DNA of 5,427 nucleotides from Bacteroidota bacterium (lineage in GTDB: Bacteria > Bacteroidota > Bacteroidia > Bacteroidales > Paludibacteraceae). A program made the position numbers and the translations under genes. Below are positions 3,902 to 5,427 of the stretch, piece after piece. Position 1 is the stretch's first letter. Each line of letters starts with the position of its first letter. The stretch lies in assembly GCA_017860335.1 (NCBI GenBank), contig JAFNAU010000158.1, positions 1 through 5,427 of the forward strand. The letters run 5' to 3'. The notes under the pieces were generated by a model that saw only the letters and a program-made list of their open reading frames with translations, made no database searches and was not told where the DNA came from.

Positions 3902-5427
3902 TTATTCTATCCTGAATACAACTGATGTTTCAAATGGCATTGTTTCCGGACAGGTAATTGAAAGTCCGTCAGCTTGTTGTTGCCATTCCAGCTTTCCGTC
4001 ATATCCAAGCAATTTTACAGTTTTTACCGGATGGCTCAAATAATCTGCTTCAGTACCTAAAGACTTAATTTTTATATTGGTTCCGGGGGACGGTACAGTC
4101 AGGCAAAACGCGTACAGCTCGTTATTTTTACCTGTTGTGAAACGGAAATCCTGATTGCCGAATTTAAACTCAGCATGATGACGTTTCAGGGCTCCTCCCG
4201 GAAGCATTCTTAATTTTCCATTTGCCTGTTCACCTTCGCCCGGAATGACCCATGCACGACTTCCGTAAACGGCTTTTCCATTGATGTGCATCCAGTCACC
4301 TACTTCTTTTAGCATCTTTTGAGAACTTTCATCCAGTGAACCATCCGGAAGAAGGGCAATACTGATCGCGGCATTGCCGTCACGGGCTATCGCTTCGATG
4401 ACATATCGAATCATCATTCCCGAATCGTATGTAAAGCCCGGAGCGTAAAACCAGTCTCCTACCGGTATTTCCCCTATCCATGGCTGATCCTTTTTGATGT
4501 TTGCCGGAATACCAAATTCCTCTGTGTTGACTGTACCATTTGTCTTGTGACGGAATTTCACGATACTGAAAGTATTGACCTCTCCGCGACGTTCGAGTGT
4601 CCGGTTGTAATAATAGGAAATAACACGCTGCATGGCATCCGCCTTAATACCGGTTCCTGTACCACTTCCACTAAATGGCTGCTGATCGGTACCATCGGTA
4701 TATATAAAATCGGGGTCGTACTGATCTACCGCGTCCATCATCCGCAATGCCCATTGGGTGGCATACCATTTAGCATAAGGCAGGTGATTTTTAAAAATGC
4801 CCGGAGGTGGCGGAGACCATTTTGAATTGGCTGCATTGGTCACCCCTTTATATTCACGCAGGTTGATACCATAAAGCAGACGGGGATCAAGACCCTCCCA
4901 CCATTTGCCTTTGCCATCTTTCAGTTTTAAGTTTCCGTCGTAAGGAATCCCCTTTTTATCGCCGATGGTATCGCTGCCAAAAGCAGTTTGCCACCACCAC
5001 CACGTATATTCATGATGAAACGTGATACCGAAATGCATACCTCCGGCACGGCAGGCTTTAGCCCATTCTCCGATTAAATCGCGTTTGGGGCCGAGATTAA
5101 CAGAGTTCCAGGGTTGATAATGAGAATTCCACAAATCGAAATTATCATGATGAACGCCCTGAACGACAAGAAACCGTGCTCCTGCATCCTGATATATCTT
5201 TGTGAGTGCAGTCGGGTCCAGTTTTGCCGGGTTCCAATCACGCAAGACTTCCTTGTATCCGTTCACAGATGGATGACCGTATTTCTTTTGATGGTTTTCG
5301 TATGCTTTCGTATTATTCTGATAAAGCCTGCGGGCATACCAATCGCCACTTTCGCCAGATGCCTGAGGGCCGAAATGAACCCAGATGCCAAACTTTGCAT
5401 CGCGTAACCAGGCAGGTTCACCGGGAT
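3902..5427 (-). CDS. GH29 alpha-L-fucosidase, 5' end outside the window
   Basis: 507 residues are visible; the frame runs past 5427 with no start codon needed inside. A GTG at 5264-5266 could be mistaken for a start, but the frame upstream encodes the family's N-terminal motif (KFGIWVHFGPQASGESGDWY, visible residues 11-30). Further GH29 marks: AGARFLVVQGVHHDNFDLWNS (about 81-101, HH at 92-93), HFGITFHHEYTWWWW (HH at 137-138), PDFIYTDG with the expected nucleophile Asp at visible residue 244 (codon 4694-4696), PWIGEIPVGDWFYAPG with a candidate acid/base Glu, and INGKAVYGSRAW. A C-terminal beta-sandwich (about 400-507) ends in MPFETSVVFRIE. Family members release alpha-L-fucose from glycans, usually after export; the signal peptide would be off-window. 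Base composition is richer in G+C than the genes downstream. Exact linkage specificity cannot be read. Confidence -1.
   Translation of the reverse strand, partial: PGEPAWLRDAKFGIWVHFGPQASGESGDWYARRLYQNNTKAYENHQKKYGHPSVNGYKEVLRDWNPAKLDPTALTKIYQDAGARFLVVQGVHHDNFDLWNSHYQPWNSVNLGPKRDLIGEWAKACRAGGMHFGITFHHEYTWWWWQTAFGSDTIGDKKGIPYDGNLKLKDGKGKWWEGLDPRLLYGINLREYKGVTNAANSKWSPPPPGIFKNHLPYAKWYATQWALRMMDAVDQYDPDFIYTDGTDQQPFSGSGTGTGIKADAMQRVISYYYNRTLERRGEVNTFSIVKFRHKTNGTVNTEEFGIPANIKKDQPWIGEIPVGDWFYAPGFTYDSGMMIRYVIEAIARDGNAAISIALLPDGSLDESSQKMLKEVGDWMHINGKAVYGSRAWVIPGEGEQANGKLRMLPGGALKRHHAEFKFGNQDFRFTTGKNNELYAFCLTVPSPGTNIKIKSLGTEADYLSHPVKTVKLLGYDGKLEWQQQADGLSITCPETMPFETSVVFRIE

Noticed and set aside
3813..4043. 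Plus-strand frame across the 3' end of the fucosidase gene
   Set aside because: It covers the direct repeat and the antisense of the fucosidase C-terminus, with no recognisable protein features.
5264..5266. GTG as the fucosidase start codon
   Set aside because: The frame continues upstream to the window edge and encodes the conserved KFGIWVHFG region, so the gene is longer and 5' truncated by the window.
5114..5407. Plus-strand open frame opposite the fucosidase gene
   Set aside because: It is the antisense of strongly conserved GH29 motifs; the same holds for the plus-strand frame at 4547-4825.

Overview
The window looks like chromosomal DNA from a member of the Bacteroidota. Four signs point there: a Bacteroidota-type -7 box (TAnnTTTG) upstream of two genes, start codons mostly without Shine-Dalgarno sequences, a tRNA gene with no encoded CCA end, and a GH29 fucosidase of the kind found in Bacteroidota glycan-use loci. 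All recognisable genes lie on the minus strand, so the natural reading direction is from 5427 down to 1.

Layout in transcription order: (1) 5427-3902, the 3' two-thirds or more of a GH29 alpha-L-fucosidase gene, visibly richer in G+C than what follows; its 5' end is outside the window. (2) 3901-3671, an intergenic block dense in repeats and foldable sequence. (3) 3670-3071, an unrecognised 199-aa protein. (4) 2957-1776, an exported transglutaminase-fold protein with an intact Cys-His-Asp triad. (5) 1657-1214, an unrecognised 147-aa protein. (6) 1131-459, a HigB/HigA-type toxin-antitoxin pair with its own promoter. (7) 458-102, a gene-free stretch with short tandem and inverted repeats. (8) 101-27, a CAT-anticodon tRNA, best read as tRNA-Ile2.

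The main reading is that about 3.5 kb of AT-rich, single-orientation 'one gene plus spacer' units sits between a carbohydrate-use gene and a tRNA gene. Two imperfect direct repeats (300-370 and 3811-3880) bracket it, and a motif AACCCG(C/G)(T)AAA recurs at three gene junctions (1731-1742, 3011-3023, 3747-3761). This resembles a cassette array stabilised by a toxin-antitoxin pair. No integrase or transposase is in the window and no classical attC core is clear, so the array idea is inference. The two unrecognised proteins and the transglutaminase have no demonstrable shared function; only the toxin and antitoxin can be said to work together.
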